Assembly (NCBI RefSeq): GCF_002943415.1
Contig: NZ_PTQZ01000058.1
Location: 1-8,520, forward strand
Direction of reading: 5' to 3'
DNA length: 8,520 nt
Source: Amnimonas aquatica
GTDB lineage: Bacteria > Pseudomonadota > Gammaproteobacteria > Pseudomonadales > Moraxellaceae
How positions within the stretch are numbered: the first letter of the stretch is position 1; each line of letters starts with the position of its first letter. Below are positions 7,502 to 8,520 of this stretch, piece after piece. Position numbers and translations under genes: made by a program. The notes beneath the pieces are model-generated. The model made no database searches. It saw only the letters and a list, made by a program, of their open reading frames with translations, and had not been told where the DNA came from.

Positions 7502-8520
7502 TCAGACCCCCGTCACTGCGGCGGCGGTCTTGCCGACCGCGGCCCAGGCATTGTGGATGGCGAAGCGCGGCTGGCCCGGCAGGCCCACCGGCAGGCCGAT
7601 GGTGCCGGCCGGCAGCTGGCCGCCGATCTGCACCGGCAGGCTGAGCACGGTGCCGTCGACATCGACCGCCACGGCGTCACCATCGGCCAGGCCGAGGCTG
7701 GCGGCGGTGGCCGCGCTGACCGCGGCGTACGGCGCCGGCAGACGGCTCTCGGTCACCGGCGCGCGCGCCGACATTTCCTCGCTGCCGAACAGGTGGTACA
7801 GCGGCAGCACGCGCAGGGCATCGCCACGGGCGCCGAAAGCGGCCGGCACATCAGAGAACCACGCCGGGTCGGTGATGCCCGAGAACAGGCGCACGCCCTG
7901 GTCGCCGGCGCGCAGGTGGCCGCCGACCTCGTCCTGGAACTTGTTCCACGACTGCGGCGAGTTCCAGCCCGGCGCCCAGGCGAACGGCACCAGGCGCGAA
8001 TCTTCGTTGGGACCGCTGTAGCCTTCCATGGAGAAAGCCAGGCCGGAGTCGATGTCCTGCGGCGCGCGCGGCTCGTGCACCGAGATGTTGGCGCGCATGG
8101 CGGTGCGGCCGGAATAGCGGCGCGGTTCGCGCGCGACCTTCAGGCCCTTGACGCGGAAGCCGGCGCCCGGCGCGGCGTCGACGATACCGGCCAGCACCGG
8201 GAAGGTGGCGGCGGTGGCGCCGGTCACTTCGTCGAGCTGGGTCCAGCTCACGTCCTGGTCGAGGATGGTGCTGCGCAGCGCGTGCAGCCAGCGCCAGGAC
8301 TCCTTCACCAGCACGGCAGCGTCGTAGTAGCTCGGGTCGTAGACCTGGAAGAAGCGCTGGGCGCGACCCTCCTGGCTGACCAGGGTGCCGTCGCCTTCGG
8401 CGAAGGTGGCAGCGGACAGCAGCCAGTGCGCCTTGTCGCTGGTGGCGGTGTGCTGGTGGTCGACCACGACCACGGTGGTCGCGGCGGCCAGCGCGGCGTC
8501 CACGGCGGCGGCCGGGGCGC
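7502..8520 (-). CDS. nuoG: NADH-quinone oxidoreductase subunit G, C-terminal part
   Basis: NuoG is the large iron-sulfur subunit of the complex I peripheral arm. Only about the last 338 of roughly 900 residues are here; the frame stays open to the right edge, so the start is outside the window and the GTG at 8503 is internal. The visible part contains no cysteine, as expected, since the Fe-S clusters are bound nearer the N-terminus. [24 protein letters not shown] and [13 protein letters not shown] motifs are characteristic of the gammaproteobacterial form. The last roughly 105 residues ([14 protein letters not shown], then [16 protein letters not shown]) resemble the molybdopterin-dinucleotide-binding barrel of the oxidoreductase family, retained in NuoG as structure. 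It ends in TGA one base before nuoH. Confidence 0.96.
   Translation of the reverse strand, partial: APAAAVDAALAAATTVVVVDHQHTATSDKAHWLLSAATFAEGDGTLVSQEGRAQRFFQVYDPSYYDAAVLVKESWRWLHALRSTILDQDVSWTQLDEVTGATAATFPVLAGIVDAAPGAGFRVKGLKVAREPRRYSGRTAMRANISVHEPRAPQDIDSGLAFSMEGYSGPNEDSRLVPFAWAPGWNSPQSWNKFQDEVGGHLRAGDQGVRLFSGITDPAWFSDVPAAFGARGDALRVLPLYHLFGSEEMSARAPVTESRLPAPYAAVSAATAASLGLADGDAVAVDVDGTVLSLPVQIGGQLPAGTIGLPVGLPGQPRFAIHNAWAAVGKTAAAVTGV

Noticed and set aside
5299..7644. 781-codon plus-strand open frame as a gene
   Set aside because: Codon-register antisense of nuoJ, nuoI and nuoH; low-complexity charged product without a recognisable domain.
8501..8503. GTG at 8503 as the start of a short NuoG-like protein
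   Set aside because: The frame continues open to the window edge with alanine-rich codons, and the product would lack most of the NuoG protein; the gene is simply cut by the window.
1..8520. A novel defence, mobile or biosynthetic system in the window
   Set aside because: Apart from the 84-base left tail, the window is accounted for by eight canonical complex I genes with intact key residues, their short spacers and a terminator; no transposase, integrase, CRISPR repeat, tRNA or toxin-like gene was seen.

Overview
The window is the distal part of a respiratory complex I (NADH:quinone oxidoreductase, nuo) operon, transcribed entirely on the minus strand from right to left. In transcription order it holds the 3' part of nuoG (running off the right edge), then complete nuoH, nuoI, nuoJ, nuoK, nuoL, nuoM and nuoN, and then a strong hairpin terminator about 20 nt after the nuoN stop. 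The last 84 bases at the left edge lie beyond the terminator and hold no gene I can support.

The organism is most likely a high-GC gammaproteobacterium with an E. coli/Pseudomonas-type complex I. NuoI is 180 residues long and, from memory, very close to the E. coli protein from end to end, including the C-terminal extension absent from the shorter mitochondrial/alphaproteobacterial-type NuoI. NuoK and NuoJ resemble Pseudomonas proteins, and NuoJ has a short C-terminal tail. I cannot name the genus. Codon third positions are strongly G/C and rare TTA, CTA and TCA codons are nearly absent.

The genes are tightly packed. The gaps are G-H 1 nt, H-I 12 nt, I-J 27 nt, J-K 77 nt, K-L a 4-nt ATGA overlap, L-M 3 nt and M-N 3 nt. 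The J-K gap is the exception and carries two tandem perfect inverted repeats. No internal promoter is evident, so the window looks like the downstream part of one polycistronic message starting outside the right edge.

Together the genes give one end of the peripheral arm and the whole membrane arm of complex I. NuoG is the iron-sulfur scaffold, NuoI carries the last two 4Fe-4S clusters before quinone, NuoH forms the quinone chamber with the peripheral arm, NuoJ and NuoK link it to the antiporter-like subunits, and NuoN, NuoM and NuoL are the three proton-pumping modules. All key charged membrane residues I looked for are present, so every complete subunit looks functional.

I found no mobile element, CRISPR array, RNA gene or novel system. 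The two very long plus-strand open frames (1449 and 781 codons) are explained as exact codon-register antisense shadows of the nuo genes.
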